A stretch of 64,000 nucleotides of DNA from Pyramidobacter sp. YE332. Its GTDB lineage: Bacteria; Synergistota; Synergistia; Synergistales; Dethiosulfovibrionaceae. A program made the translations under genes and the position numbers. Every line of letters starts with the position of its first letter. The first letter of the stretch is position 1. The DNA lies in NCBI RefSeq assembly GCF_033060595.1, contig NZ_CP133038.1, positions 1,550,001 to 1,614,000 of the forward strand, read 5' to 3'. Below, piece by piece: positions 37,199 through 46,303 of the stretch. The notes beneath the pieces were generated by a model. That model was not told the DNA's origin. It saw nothing but the letters and a program-made list of their open reading frames with translations, and searched no databases.

Positions 37199-37245
37199 AA
37201 CGGCGAGGGCGGGAAAAGTTTTCCCGATCTCGCCGTTCCCTTTTA
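37199..37245. terminator. Bidirectional terminator between birA and pgsW
   Basis: An imperfect GC stem (AACGGCGAG on one side, CTCGCCGTT on the other) with A8 before it and T-rich sequence after. It ends the two convergent transcripts. Confidence 0.8.
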
Positions 37246-38283
37246 AAAACTCCATCTTTTGTAAAACGCCATGACGGCGACGAACGCCGCGAGGCAGGCC
37301 AGCGAAGCCCAGAGGCTGCGCGCGCCGTGAAAAACCGCGCCGGGCGGCGCGTCGAAGGGCACGCCGGTGGCGGCGGCGAGGCCCTTGATGTTCAGCAGGT
37401 GCACGACCGGATAACCGGCCTGCAAAGCCCGGCCGATCACGCCGCTGCCGGCGCGGCCGGAACGGTGCAGCCCGGGGCGCAGGCGCAGAATGTCGTTGCC
37501 GGGGCCGAGGTTGCTCTCCGAACCGCCGATGCTGACGAGCGCCTTCGCGTGGTGCCGCGCGAGCAGATCCATTTTCCACTGGATCACTTCTTCGAGGGAA
37601 TTTTTGACGATCAGCGGCACATGATTCTCCGCCGCCGCACGCCGCAGGACTGCCATTGCTTCCTCCGGGATGCCGCCGCCGAGGTCGCGGCCGCCGCCGG
37701 GCGTGTAGGCGTGCGCCTGCGTGCGCAGGAAGCCGGCCGAACGCAGTTCCTTTTCGAGCGCCGGCCACGGGAAATCGGGATCGTTGGCGCCCCAGGTCGA
37801 GGAGCCCAGGGAGACCACGAGCAGCGGCTGCGCGCCGAGCGACTCCAGCGCCTTCAAAACGTTGAAGGCCATGCCCGGGAACGACGAGGACGAATAGACG
37901 GCCACGCAGTCGCCGGGCTGCACGCCCAGCGATTCCATCCAGCGGCGCACCACCACCGACCAGCGCGGGTCGCAGGCCGTGCGCTTGGCGGGAAGGGCGC
38001 CGAGCGTCGTGCTGAGGGGGCTCCATTCCAGACCGATGAAACCGGTCCGGTACGGGTCGTCGCTTCTTTCGAATCCGCTGCCGCCGCGCACGCGCAGATC
38101 GTAGAGAAATTTTTGCGCCTCGTGCACGGAGCTCATCAGCGTGCGCTCCCGGGCCGACAGGCCGCCGCCGGCCCAGAACCAGAGCGCGGCCGAAACGGCG
38201 GCCAGCGCCAGCAGGAGCAGCCGGTTCCGACGCACGGCGGCGCGCTGGCGCTTTTTGTACTCTTCAAGTCCGGCCAGCTTCAT
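37243..38283 (-). CDS. pgsW: Poly-gamma-glutamate system protein PgsW
   Basis: Membrane-anchored protein of 346 residues with an N-terminal helix (RNRLLLLALAAVSAALWFWAG, around residues 19-39), an extracytoplasmic domain with GFIGLEWSPLSTTLGAL near 80 and GVQPGDCVAVYSSSSFPGM near 125, and a C-terminal helix. The sequence fits the family named PgsW, found beside pgsB and pgsC. Start ATG 38283 overlaps the end of pgsC by four bases. It likely assists polymer export or retention, but its biochemical role is unproved. Confidence 0.82.
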   Translation of the reverse strand: MKLAGLEEYKKRQRAAVRRNRLLLLALAAVSAALWFWAGGGLSARERTLMSSVHEAQKFLYDLRVRGGSGFERSDDPYRTGFIGLEWSPLSTTLGALPAKRTACDPRWSVVVRRWMESLGVQPGDCVAVYSSSSFPGMAFNVLKALESLGAQPLLVVSLGSSTWGANDPDFPWPALEKELRSAGFLRTQAHAYTPGGGRDLGGGIPEEAMAVLRRAAAENHVPLIVKNSLEEVIQWKMDLLARHHAKALVSIGGSESNLGPGNDILRLRPGLHRSGRAGSGVIGRALQAGYPVVHLLNIKGLAAATGVPFDAPPGAVFHGARSLWASLACLAAFVAVMAFYKRWSF

Positions 38284-38717
38284 GACAGCGCGCCCCCCAA
38301 CCGGAACAGCCATTGCGACGCGAAGGCCGTCAGCACGGAGACGGCCGTCAGCGCCGAAAGCGTCTCCACGACGCCCTGGCGCTGCATGTCGGCGGCGATC
38401 AGGCCGGGGATGACCCAGCCCAGCCACGGCAGCGGCTGCACGAAGTTCCCCGCGGCCAGGCGGAGCGCCAGAGCCATCAGCATGGCCCAGCCGACGCGGG
38501 CGCGGCCGTGCAGGCCCCAGCGCCTGACGGCGAAATCGAGCGGCGGCCAGATCAGCAGCGCGGCGAGCAGGCTGACGCCGACGCGGAGCGGGCTGTACAG
38601 CGTCAGCGCGATCGTTCCCGCGGAAACGAGCCCGCCGCTGCCGTATCCGGTGCGCCAGTCGCAGATCATGGAGACGGCGATGCCGATGCCGATGGTGAGG
38701 ATGCCGAGATCGTTCAC
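38280..38717 (-). CDS. pgsC: Poly-gamma-glutamate biosynthesis membrane protein PgsC/CapC
   Basis: Small polytopic membrane protein of 145 residues with about five helices. The N-terminus (NDLGILTIGIGIAVSMICDW) and the signature RTGYGSGGLVSAG are typical of CapC/PgsC, which forms the synthase with PgsB. GTG 38717 is the start; AAGGAGGG is eight bases upstream inside pgsB. It overlaps pgsB by four bases and pgsW by four, so the three genes are translationally coupled. Confidence 0.88.
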   Translation of the reverse strand: MNDLGILTIGIGIAVSMICDWRTGYGSGGLVSAGTIALTLYSPLRVGVSLLAALLIWPPLDFAVRRWGLHGRARVGWAMLMALALRLAAGNFVQPLPWLGWVIPGLIAADMQRQGVVETLSALTAVSVLTAFASQWLFRLGGALS

Positions 38718-39709
38718 AGCCGAAGCCCTCCTTCTTCGCAGGTCAGTTTGAGGACCAGCGGCAGGCCGTAGACCGTGTTGCCGCAGCCCAGCCAGCGCGC
38801 GCCGTCGAGACGGCGGGCCAGCGCGTTCACGTCGCCGCCGCGCCAGAAATCGCAGCGCAGCCGCGCGCGCGGCGGCCGGTCGCCGATGATCAGCACTTCG
38901 CGCCAGGGATGTGCGCGCATCCAGCCCTCGAAGCAGCGGAAGCGGTCGACGCGGTCGGAACGGTGGTTGAAGAGGACGCCCGTATCTTCCCGGCGCCAGC
39001 CCGTGGAGCGGAACAGCTCTTCGGTCGTGACGACGTCGTTGGCCGAAAACGCGAAAGCCAGTTCTCCCCCGCCGACGCCGAGCACGCGGAAATCCGCGAG
39101 ATCGGGCGGCAGGCGCTTCATGGACTCGAGACAGCGCCCTTCGTAGAGGCCGCAGAAGCGGCACGCCACCAGCGCCAGCCCCATGTTGGCGCTGAGATGC
39201 GGCGGCAGGCCGGGGATTTTTTGCGCCGGCAGGACGGCAAGATTTTTTTCCTCCGCAAGAAGCCGCATGGCGGGATTTTCCGCCAGCTCCGCCGGGACCG
39301 CGACGACCCCGCCGCGCGGCAGGGCGCGCGACAGCGCCCGCAGCACGTCGAGCTCGCCCGGCCCCCAAAAGGCTTCGTGGTCGGGGCGGATGTTGGTGAG
39401 CACGGTGACGGCGGGTTTCAGCCACAGGGCGCACAGGCCCTGCAGTTCCGGTGAGACGGCGCTGTTTTCCAAAACGACGGCTTCGGCGTCGGCGGGAAGC
39501 GAGCGCAGCCACCATTTCATCTCGGAGATGTTGGCGCCGCCGGGGCGCAGGATCGGACGCTCGGAATCGGGGCCCAGTTCGCGCGGCACGACGCCGGTGA
39601 TGCGGCCGTAAGCGCGCCGGCCGCAGCCGCGCAGCGCCGCGTGGATCAGGCGGACGACGCCGCTTTTGCCGCGGCTGCCCGTGACGGCGACGCGAATAGC
39701 AGCGGGCAT
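38714..39709 (-). CDS. pgsB: Poly-gamma-glutamate synthase PgsB/CapB
   Basis: ATP-dependent amide ligase related to Mur ligases that polymerises glutamate through its gamma-carboxyl. The P-loop VAVTGSRGKSGVVRLIHAAL is at residues 8-27; ENSAVSPELQ and LTNIRPDHEAFWG near 108-120 correspond to Mur-ligase metal and substrate regions. At 331 residues it is somewhat shorter than the Bacillus subtilis protein. It begins the pgsB-pgsC-pgsW operon. No pgsA/capA or pgsE gene is present. Confidence 0.9.
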   Translation of the reverse strand: MPAAIRVAVTGSRGKSGVVRLIHAALRGCGRRAYGRITGVVPRELGPDSERPILRPGGANISEMKWWLRSLPADAEAVVLENSAVSPELQGLCALWLKPAVTVLTNIRPDHEAFWGPGELDVLRALSRALPRGGVVAVPAELAENPAMRLLAEEKNLAVLPAQKIPGLPPHLSANMGLALVACRFCGLYEGRCLESMKRLPPDLADFRVLGVGGGELAFAFSANDVVTTEELFRSTGWRREDTGVLFNHRSDRVDRFRCFEGWMRAHPWREVLIIGDRPPRARLRCDFWRGGDVNALARRLDGARWLGCGNTVYGLPLVLKLTCEEGGLRL

Positions 39710-39763
39710 GTCTCATTCCTCCTTACGGTACAGACAACCGAAAATCCCCAAAAATTCCCATTG

Positions 39764-39803
39764 AAAAACTGCCGCCGAGCCAGAAGACCTCGCGGCAGTT
39801 TTT
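39764..39803 (-). terminator. Terminator of the obgE-nadD-LCP-rsfS operon
   Basis: Stem arms at 39764-39779 and 39789-39803, one bulged base, with T5 on the complement. It lies just past the rsfS stop and separates the upstream operon from pgsBCW. Confidence 0.8.
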
Positions 39804-39810
39804 CCGTTTT

Positions 39811-40164
39811 CTAATCGCGGCTCTCGTAACGCTGGACCGGGACGTCGCCCCACAGGCGCTCCACCTTGTAGAACTCGCGGGCTTTGACGCTGAAAATGTG
39901 GATCACGAGGTCGCCGGCGTCGATCAGCGTCCACTGGGAGCTCATCGCGCCTTCGACGCGGTAATCCGCGCGCAGCCTGTCGAGGCAATCGGTGACGGCG
40001 TTGACGAGGGCGCCCATGTGAACGTCCGAATTGCCCGAGGCGACGATGAAACCGTCGGCCAGCGGCGTGACCGCGCCGACGTCCATGGTGAGGACGTCCA
40101 GCGCTCTTTTGTCGAGGAGCGCGTTGACGATCTCCTCTTGAACCTTGTAAATATTCTCGTTCAT
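39811..40164 (-). CDS. rsfS: Ribosomal silencing factor RsfS
   Basis: Small protein (117 residues) that binds L14 on the large ribosomal subunit and blocks subunit joining in starved cells. The RsfS core is visible: DVLTMDVGAVTPLADGFIVASGNSDVHMGALVNAVTDCL, then SQWTLIDAGDLVIHIFSVKAREFYKVERLWGDVP. ATG 40164 has AAGGAG upstream. It is the last gene of the obgE-nadD-LCP cluster, the common arrangement in this part of the bacterial tree. Confidence 0.95.
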   Translation of the reverse strand: MNENIYKVQEEIVNALLDKRALDVLTMDVGAVTPLADGFIVASGNSDVHMGALVNAVTDCLDRLRADYRVEGAMSSQWTLIDAGDLVIHIFSVKAREFYKVERLWGDVPVQRYESRD

Positions 40165-40181
40165 GAAATGACTCCTTTGAC

Positions 40182-41495
40182 TCACTGCCGCTTCGCCAGC
40201 AGGGCTTCGATCCGCGCCATTACGTCTTTGCTGTTGTTCTTGCCGAGGATCAGCGCCGCGGGATAGGTGATGTTCGCCTTGCGGACGAGCCCTTCGGAGA
40301 TGCCGCACAGTTTGGCCAGCTCTCTGGCCAGGCCGGAATCGCCTTTTTCCGGGTACTGGACCAGGCAGTAGCGGAAATCCGCGTGTTTGGCGTTGCCGGT
40401 AAAGGCGACTTCGATGCCGGCCTTTTCGAACAGCGTCGTGAACTGTTTCCCCAGTCCCGGCCTGCCCGTGCCGTTGAGGATGGCGATCGGCTCTTTGAAA
40501 CGGGAGGCGATCTCGCTCAAGTCTCCGGGCGGCTCGATGGAGCCGCCGACGGGATCCGTCTCGGGCGTCGGCGGTTCGTCCGTGCCTTTCGGATCCGCAC
40601 GGTCCCCGGCGTCTTTGTCGGCGCTCAGAACGGAATTGGGATCCATTTCCCGCGACGCCCGCTGCAGGTCCGCCACAAAGTAGCTCAGGCCGTCGATGTA
40701 GGCGGTCGAGCCCGGCATCGTAAAGAAACGCACGTTGCCCAGCTTCATGTCTTTCAGCTGTCCGGCGAGCTGCAACGCCGTCTTGACGGGGATGTCGGTG
40801 TTGATTTCCGAAAGGACGAGCTCGATCAGCTCGGGGATCCGCGGCAGGATCGCCGGCGATTTCACCTTGTCGAGAAAGGCTTTGGCGAATTCCTGCTGGC
40901 GCTTCATGCGGCCGATGTCTCCCAGGCTGTCGTGCCGGAAGCGCACGTATTTGAGCCCGTCGACGCCGTTCATGTGGCGTTTGCCCGGCGCGAAATCGAT
41001 GTGGAGGTTCTGGGCGCGGTCGGTGTACTGCATGCGCCGCGGCACGTCGATGTCCACGCCGCCGATCGCGTCGACGATCTTGGGGAAGGAAGCGTAGTTC
41101 AGGACCAGATAATAGTTGACGGGCACTCCCGTCAGGTTGATCACCGTGTCGCGCAGCAGCTCGATCCCGCCGAAAGCGTAGGCATGATTGATCTTTTGCG
41201 GCTGCTTGCGTCCCTTGATGGAAACCCTCGTATCGCGCGGGATCGACATGATCGAGGCCGTTTTGCGGTCGATATCGACCCTGGCCAGGATGATCGTGTC
41301 GGAGCGGTGAACGGCCTCGACCTCGTCGACGCCGAGGACCAGGACGTTCACCGTGCCGTGCCGTTCGTCGAAGTTGATGGCCTTTTTGATCTCCCCCACG
41401 TCCGCCGTGACGAGGGAATACAAGCGGTAAGTGGCGCCGACCGCGAAGGCGGCGAGCGCGATGAGGACGGTGAGGATTATGCTTCCGCGTCTCAT
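40182..41495 (-). CDS. LytR-CpsA-Psr (LCP) family envelope protein with LytR_C domain
   Basis: Membrane-anchored enzyme of 437 residues. One N-terminal transmembrane helix (residues 5-25) precedes the LCP domain: LVLGVDEVEAVHRSDTIILARVD, SIPRDTRVSI (the phosphate-binding arginine region) and the DIDVPRRMQYTDR block. A proline/acid-rich linker (about 292-325) leads to a C-terminal LytR_C domain (PIAILNGTGRPGLGKQ). In Gram-positives such enzymes ligate teichoic acids or capsule to peptidoglycan; in a diderm the acceptor polymer is uncertain. It overlaps nadD by four bases and lies in the same cluster as the pgs genes, so attachment of an envelope polymer is an attractive guess. Confidence 0.88.
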   Translation of the reverse strand: MRRGSIILTVLIALAAFAVGATYRLYSLVTADVGEIKKAINFDERHGTVNVLVLGVDEVEAVHRSDTIILARVDIDRKTASIMSIPRDTRVSIKGRKQPQKINHAYAFGGIELLRDTVINLTGVPVNYYLVLNYASFPKIVDAIGGVDIDVPRRMQYTDRAQNLHIDFAPGKRHMNGVDGLKYVRFRHDSLGDIGRMKRQQEFAKAFLDKVKSPAILPRIPELIELVLSEINTDIPVKTALQLAGQLKDMKLGNVRFFTMPGSTAYIDGLSYFVADLQRASREMDPNSVLSADKDAGDRADPKGTDEPPTPETDPVGGSIEPPGDLSEIASRFKEPIAILNGTGRPGLGKQFTTLFEKAGIEVAFTGNAKHADFRYCLVQYPEKGDSGLARELAKLCGISEGLVRKANITYPAALILGKNNSKDVMARIEALLAKRQ

Positions 41496-42130
41496 TTTTT
41501 CAGGACCACATCCCTTCCAGGATCTTCGTCTTTGTAGAGGCCGCGCTTGTAAATGTACTGCTCGACCGGATGCGGCAGCAGGTACCTGAGGTTTTCCCCG
41601 GCGGCGACGCGGTGGCGGATCTCCGTGCTGGAAATGGACAGCAGCGGGATCTCGAGGCGCAGGACGCGCGACCGCACCTTTTCCGGGAGGTTGTCGAGAT
41701 TGTAATGTTCGTAGTCGTAGCCGGGACGGTTGGCGGCCACGATCGTGCAGAGCTCGGGGATCTTCTCGTATTCCGTCCAGGTGTCCATGCTCATCAGCGC
41801 GTCGATGCCGGTAATGAAGAAGAACTCGACCGCCTGGTCCGCGTACCAGTAGCGCATTTCGCGCAGCGTGTCCACGGTATGGCTGGGATCCTCGCGGTCG
41901 ATCTCGAGGCGCGAGACGGAGAACTTGGGATTGTCGAGCGTGGCCAGGAACGTCATCATATAGCGCTCTTCGGCCGGAGTGACGGAACGGTAGGTTTTCT
42001 GATAGGAATTCCCGGTGGGGACGAAAATGACCTGCTGCAGGGAAAGCCTGACGAGCGCTTCCTGCGCCGCGAGCAGGTGGCCGAAATGGATGGGGTCGAA
42101 GGTCCCCCCCATGATGCCGATACGCAGCAC
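41492..42130 (-). CDS. nadD: Nicotinate-mononucleotide adenylyltransferase
   Basis: Makes nicotinate adenine dinucleotide in NAD synthesis, 212 residues. Nucleotidyltransferase motif GGTFDPIHFGHL is near residues 8-19 and the late ISSTEIRHRV is the second signature. I choose GTG at 42130 because AGGAGG is five bases upstream and the protein then begins MLRIGIMGGTFDP; an ATG further upstream would add nine residues with no ribosome binding site. It lies 29 bases after obgE and overlaps the LCP gene by four. Confidence 0.94.
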   Translation of the reverse strand: MLRIGIMGGTFDPIHFGHLLAAQEALVRLSLQQVIFVPTGNSYQKTYRSVTPAEERYMMTFLATLDNPKFSVSRLEIDREDPSHTVDTLREMRYWYADQAVEFFFITGIDALMSMDTWTEYEKIPELCTIVAANRPGYDYEHYNLDNLPEKVRSRVLRLEIPLLSISSTEIRHRVAAGENLRYLLPHPVEQYIYKRGLYKDEDPGRDVVLKK

Positions 42131-42159
42131 CGACGCCTCCTCAGCCTCAGCCGCCATCG

Positions 42160-43584
<1,425 letters not shown>

Positions 43585-43649
43585 CTATGTCAATACTTTC
43601 TCTCAAGAATCAGTATCGTTCGATAAATAAACGCAACGGGAGCGGTTAC

Positions 43650-43681
43650 AAAAAATGGACCCCTGCCGATACAAGGGTCCA
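43650..43681 (-). terminator. Terminator after rpmA
   Basis: A 7-bp stem GGACCC/GGGTCC (43656-43662 with 43675-43681) followed on the complement by six T. The stretch 43462-43649 between it and obgE shows only an AT-rich promoter-like patch (TAGTAT/TATAAA near 43465-43475). Confidence 0.7.
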
Positions 43682-43716
43682 CGAGAAATCGGAGTGCCGC
43701 AGAGCGGCAAAGGGAT

Positions 43717-43992
43717 TTACTCGACTCCGACGACTTTTCGAGCACCCTTTGTAGTAAACTTGACGACGCCGTCCTTGAGGGCAAAAAGCGTGTAGTCTTT
43801 GCCGAGTCCGACGTTTGTGCCGGGATGGAACTTGGTGCCGCACTGTCTGACCAGGATGTTGCCGGCCTTGACGACGCATCCTCCCGACTTTTTCACGCCC
43901 CGGTACTGGGGATTGGAATCGCGGCCGTTGGTGCTGTTTCCCTGACCTTTTTTATGAGCGAAAAACTGCAGGTCCATTCTTTCAAAGAGCAT
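43717..43992 (-). CDS. rpmA: 50S ribosomal protein L27 with cleavable N-terminal extension
   Basis: Large-subunit protein near the peptidyl transferase centre, 91 residues as translated. I use ATG 43992, which follows GGAGGTG by eight bases and overlaps the prp stop (TAATG). This gives [20 protein letters not shown]: mature L27 begins at AHKKG and the preceding LQFF is the cleavage motif recognised by the Prp protease in Firmicutes. ATG 43977 is an alternative with no ribosome binding site. Third gene of the rplU-prp-rpmA operon. Confidence 0.93.
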   Translation of the reverse strand: MLFERMDLQFFAHKKGQGNSTNGRDSNPQYRGVKKSGGCVVKAGNILVRQCGTKFHPGTNVGLGKDYTLFALKDGVVKFTTKGARKVVGVE

Positions 43993-44315
43993 TACAAAGA
44001 CACCTCCACATATTTGACGTAGCTTCCGTACGACTGCGCCGTTTCATAGAGCGCGCGGACGATCGTTTCCGAGAGGACGCGCACGCTTTCGACGTCCGCA
44101 TTGTCCCAACGCAGCTCGATCGAGGCGTTTTCTTCGTCGATCTCGCGTTCCGGGTTCTGCCCGAGGACGTCCGCCAGCCCGATATGCAGCGTCTGCACAA
44201 GGACGCTGACGGCGGCGCACACCACGTCGGCGCCCGACTCCGCGCAGCCGCTGTGGCCGTAAACGCGCAAGCCGGTGGGGACGCCGCCGCGGCGATAAAC
44301 TTCGATGACCGTCAC
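43992..44315 (-). CDS. prp: Ribosomal-processing cysteine protease Prp (YsxB)
   Basis: Cysteine protease of 107 residues that removes the N-terminal extension of L27 before it enters the ribosome. The signature [19 protein letters not shown] (residues 21-39) carries the catalytic histidine and cysteine (H21, C33). It sits between rplU and rpmA, overlapping rplU by four bases and sharing one base with rpmA, so stoichiometry is likely set by translational coupling. The pairing with an L27 that ends its leader in LQFF is diagnostic. Confidence 0.93.
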   Translation of the reverse strand: MTVIEVYRRGGVPTGLRVYGHSGCAESGADVVCAAVSVLVQTLHIGLADVLGQNPEREIDEENASIELRWDNADVESVRVLSETIVRALYETAQSYGSYVKYVEVSL

Positions 44316-44626
44316 TCAGCGTTGACGCTGTCGATCGTCACTGCCGTGAACGGCTGGCGATGGCCGCGGAAGCGGCGCTGGTTGGTCTTGTTCTTGTACT
44401 TGAAGACGATGACCTTCTTGGCCTTGCCCTCTTCTTCCACCGTTCCCGTCACGGTCGCGCCGGACACGAAGGGAGCGCCGACGGAGACGCCGTCGTCCTT
44501 GCCGACCAGGAGGACCTTGTCGAAGGTCACGGTCGCGCCGGCTTCAAGGCCCAGTTTCTCGACCAGGATCTTCTCGCCGGGGGCCACTCTGTACTGTTTG
44601 CCGCCTGTTTCGATGATTGCGTACAT
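44312..44626 (-). CDS. rplU: 50S ribosomal protein L21
   Basis: Large-subunit protein of 104 residues that binds 23S r[22 protein letters not shown] at the start and [19 protein letters not shown] near the end are conserved. ATG 44626 has AGGAGG nine bases upstream. First gene of the operon with prp and rpmA. Its promoter is at 44700-44728. Confidence 0.96.
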   Translation of the reverse strand: MYAIIETGGKQYRVAPGEKILVEKLGLEAGATVTFDKVLLVGKDDGVSVGAPFVSGATVTGTVEEEGKAKKVIVFKYKNKTNQRRFRGHRQPFTAVTIDSVNAE

Positions 44627-44699
44627 GTTTTTTTCCTCCTCTCGCTGGCGCAGGTACTCGAATGAGTTTACAACCTCTGCCATGCGGAATAACTATGTT

Positions 44700-44728
44700 A
44701 TTTTATCCGTTGGCGACGAATTCGTCAA
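44700..44728 (-). promoter_or_regulatory. Strong sigma-70 promoter of the rplU-prp-rpmA operon
   Basis: On the complement TTGACG (44728-44723), exactly 17 bases, TAAAAT (44705-44700). The target-site duplication of the adjacent insertion sequence begins at the very next base, so the element stopped just short of the -35 box. Confidence 0.8.
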
Positions 44729-44744
44729 CAAAGACTTCATCGCG
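44729..44744. repeat. 16-bp target-site duplication, left copy (IS1202-like element)
   Basis: CAAAGACTTCATCGCG; the right copy is at 46286-46301. Confidence 0.88.
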
Positions 44745-46285
44745 TGTCGTTGTTCAGTGATAAAGTCACCCATAACTGTTCCAAGAAAATGTCACTCTGA
44801 GATAATACCGTTCATGAAACAGGAGCGAATGACATTGTCACAAAAGGAACTGGATCGTATCAGGATTATCGGAGCGCTTGTCGAGGGACGCATGACGAAC
44901 AGGGAGGCGGCGGAGAAGCTGGGGCTCTGTCAACGGCAAATCATCAGGATCAAGAAGAGGTTCGTCGCTCAAGGGGCGGCGGGGCTTGTTCACGGCAACC
45001 GCGGCAGAACGTCTCGGCGCAGGATCGGAGATGAGGTTCGGGAGTCGGTGCTGAAGGCGTATGAGGAGGTCTATTACGATTTCAACTTCTCTCACTTTGC
45101 GGAATGCCTGAACGAACGGGAGGGGATCGGGATCAGTCGTTCGAGTGTCGTCCGCATTCTGAAGGACGAGGGGATCAGGAGCAAGAAGAGTGCGCGGCGG
45201 CGGCCGAAGCTTCACCGTTCCCGACCGCGGAAGGTGGCCGCGGGGATGTTGTGGCAGACTGACGCCACGTCGTTTGAATGGTTTGGCAGGGGGAACGGGC
45301 GTGCGACGCTGCACGCTTATATTGACGATGCGACGGGGATCGTGACTGGCGCCTGTTTCACTGAGAACGAATGTATGGCGGGCTATGTCGCCGCGCTGGG
45401 GATGGGGATCGAGGGGTATGGGCTGCCGATGGCGATTTACAGCGACCGGCATACGATTTTCCGCTCTCCAAAGGCACGGGCGCAGGATGATGAGGATCGG
45501 ATCGAAGGGAATGAAGAAAATGAAGGGAATGAGGCGGGGAAGGAGGAGCCGTTAAGTTGTTTCGGACGGGGGCTGAAGGATCTTGGGATCGGGCAGATCT
45601 TTGCCTTGACGCCGGAGGCGAAGGGGCGTGTCGAACGTCTTTGGAACACGATGCAGGACAGGCTGCCGGGGGAGCTGAGGCTGCTTGGCGTCTCGGATAT
45701 CACGGCGGCCAACGAGGTTTTGCCGAGGCTCATCGCCAGGCACAATCGGAAGTTTGCCGTCACTCCGGCTGAGGGAGAGGACGTTTATGTGAAGCCGGAA
45801 GGAAAAGTCGATTTGGATTTTCTCTTTGCGCGTCGCGAATCTCGCAGGACGGATCACGGCGGCATGATCTCCTACGGAGGTCGTCGGTACGTTCCGGCGG
45901 CGGACGATTGCCTCGGGATGGCCAAAACGACGGTTGAGGTGCGTGAAACGTCGACCGGGCGGATCTGGGGTGTTTCCAAGGGCAGACGGATCGAGATGAA
46001 GGAGGTTGAAAGTCAAAAACGAGTCGACTCCGATGAGGCATCGGCAAAGAAACGGAAAAGCGGGCTTGTGAAAGCGCACAAGCCCGCTCCGGACCACCCT
46101 TGGCGGCGTGGCGTCGTCAAGAGGCAGGGATATCATAGCACATGTCGGGATAAACGTACGTTCGCGTAGACGTTGTTATGGCGGCACGATGGGGAGTTCT
46201 TTCGAGGTGTCTTGCTGTGATGAGAGTGTGATGGGGTGACTTTTTTAATGAGCAGTTATGGTGACTTTTTTATTGGCTATTGACA
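44745..46285 (+). mobile_element. IS1202-like (ISNCY) insertion sequence, 1541 bp
   Basis: The element begins TGTCGTTGTTCAG and ends, read inverted, TGTCAATAGCC. Both ends carry AAAGTCACC followed by ATAACTG, an imperfect inverted repeat of about 38 bp. It is flanked by a 16-bp direct repeat and encodes a single complete transposase. Length, TGT ends and long target duplication match the IS1202 group as I know it. It is inserted between the hpf terminator and the rplU promoter. Confidence 0.88.
44829..46169 (+). CDS. Transposase of the IS1202-like element
   Basis: DDE transposase of 446 residues. N-terminal helix-turn-helix (IRIIGALVEGRMTNREAAEKLGLCQRQIIRIKKRF) is followed by an integrase core with D in WQTDATSFEWF, D in IYSDRHTIF and E in EAKGRVERLWNTMQDR. 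An acidic insertion (EDRIEGNEENEGNEAGKEE) lies between the second and third catalytic residues. Start ATG 44829 has AGGAGCGA. No stop or frameshift, so the element may be active. Codon use is less GC-biased than in neighbouring genes. Confidence 0.92.
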   Translation: MTLSQKELDRIRIIGALVEGRMTNREAAEKLGLCQRQIIRIKKRFVAQGAAGLVHGNRGRTSRRRIGDEVRESVLKAYEEVYYDFNFSHFAECLNEREGIGISRSSVVRILKDEGIRSKKSARRRPKLHRSRPRKVAAGMLWQTDATSFEWFGRGNGRATLHAYIDDATGIVTGACFTENECMAGYVAALGMGIEGYGLPMAIYSDRHTIFRSPKARAQDDEDRIEGNEENEGNEAGKEEPLSCFGRGLKDLGIGQIFALTPEAKGRVERLWNTMQDRLPGELRLLGVSDITAANEVLPRLIARHNRKFAVTPAEGEDVYVKPEGKVDLDFLFARRESRRTDHGGMISYGGRRYVPAADDCLGMAKTTVEVRETSTGRIWGVSKGRRIEMKEVESQKRVDSDEASAKKRKSGLVKAHKPAPDHPWRRGVVKRQGYHSTCRDKRTFA

Positions 46286-46301
46286 CAAAGACTTCATCGC
46301 G
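46286..46301. repeat. 16-bp target-site duplication, right copy (IS1202-like element)
   Basis: Identical to 44729-44744. Its last eight bases are also part of the duplication made by the neighbouring ISAs1 element. Confidence 0.88.
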
Positions 46302-46303
46302 AT
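46294..46303. repeat. 10-bp target-site duplication, left copy (ISAs1 element)
   Basis: TCATCGCGAT; the right copy is at 47644-47653. Confidence 0.88.

Noticed and set aside
44685-44715. A dif-like Xer site beside the IS1202-like element
   Set aside because: The sequence is AT-rich with ATGTTAT but lacks a matching XerC arm; it is fully explained by the rplU -10 region.
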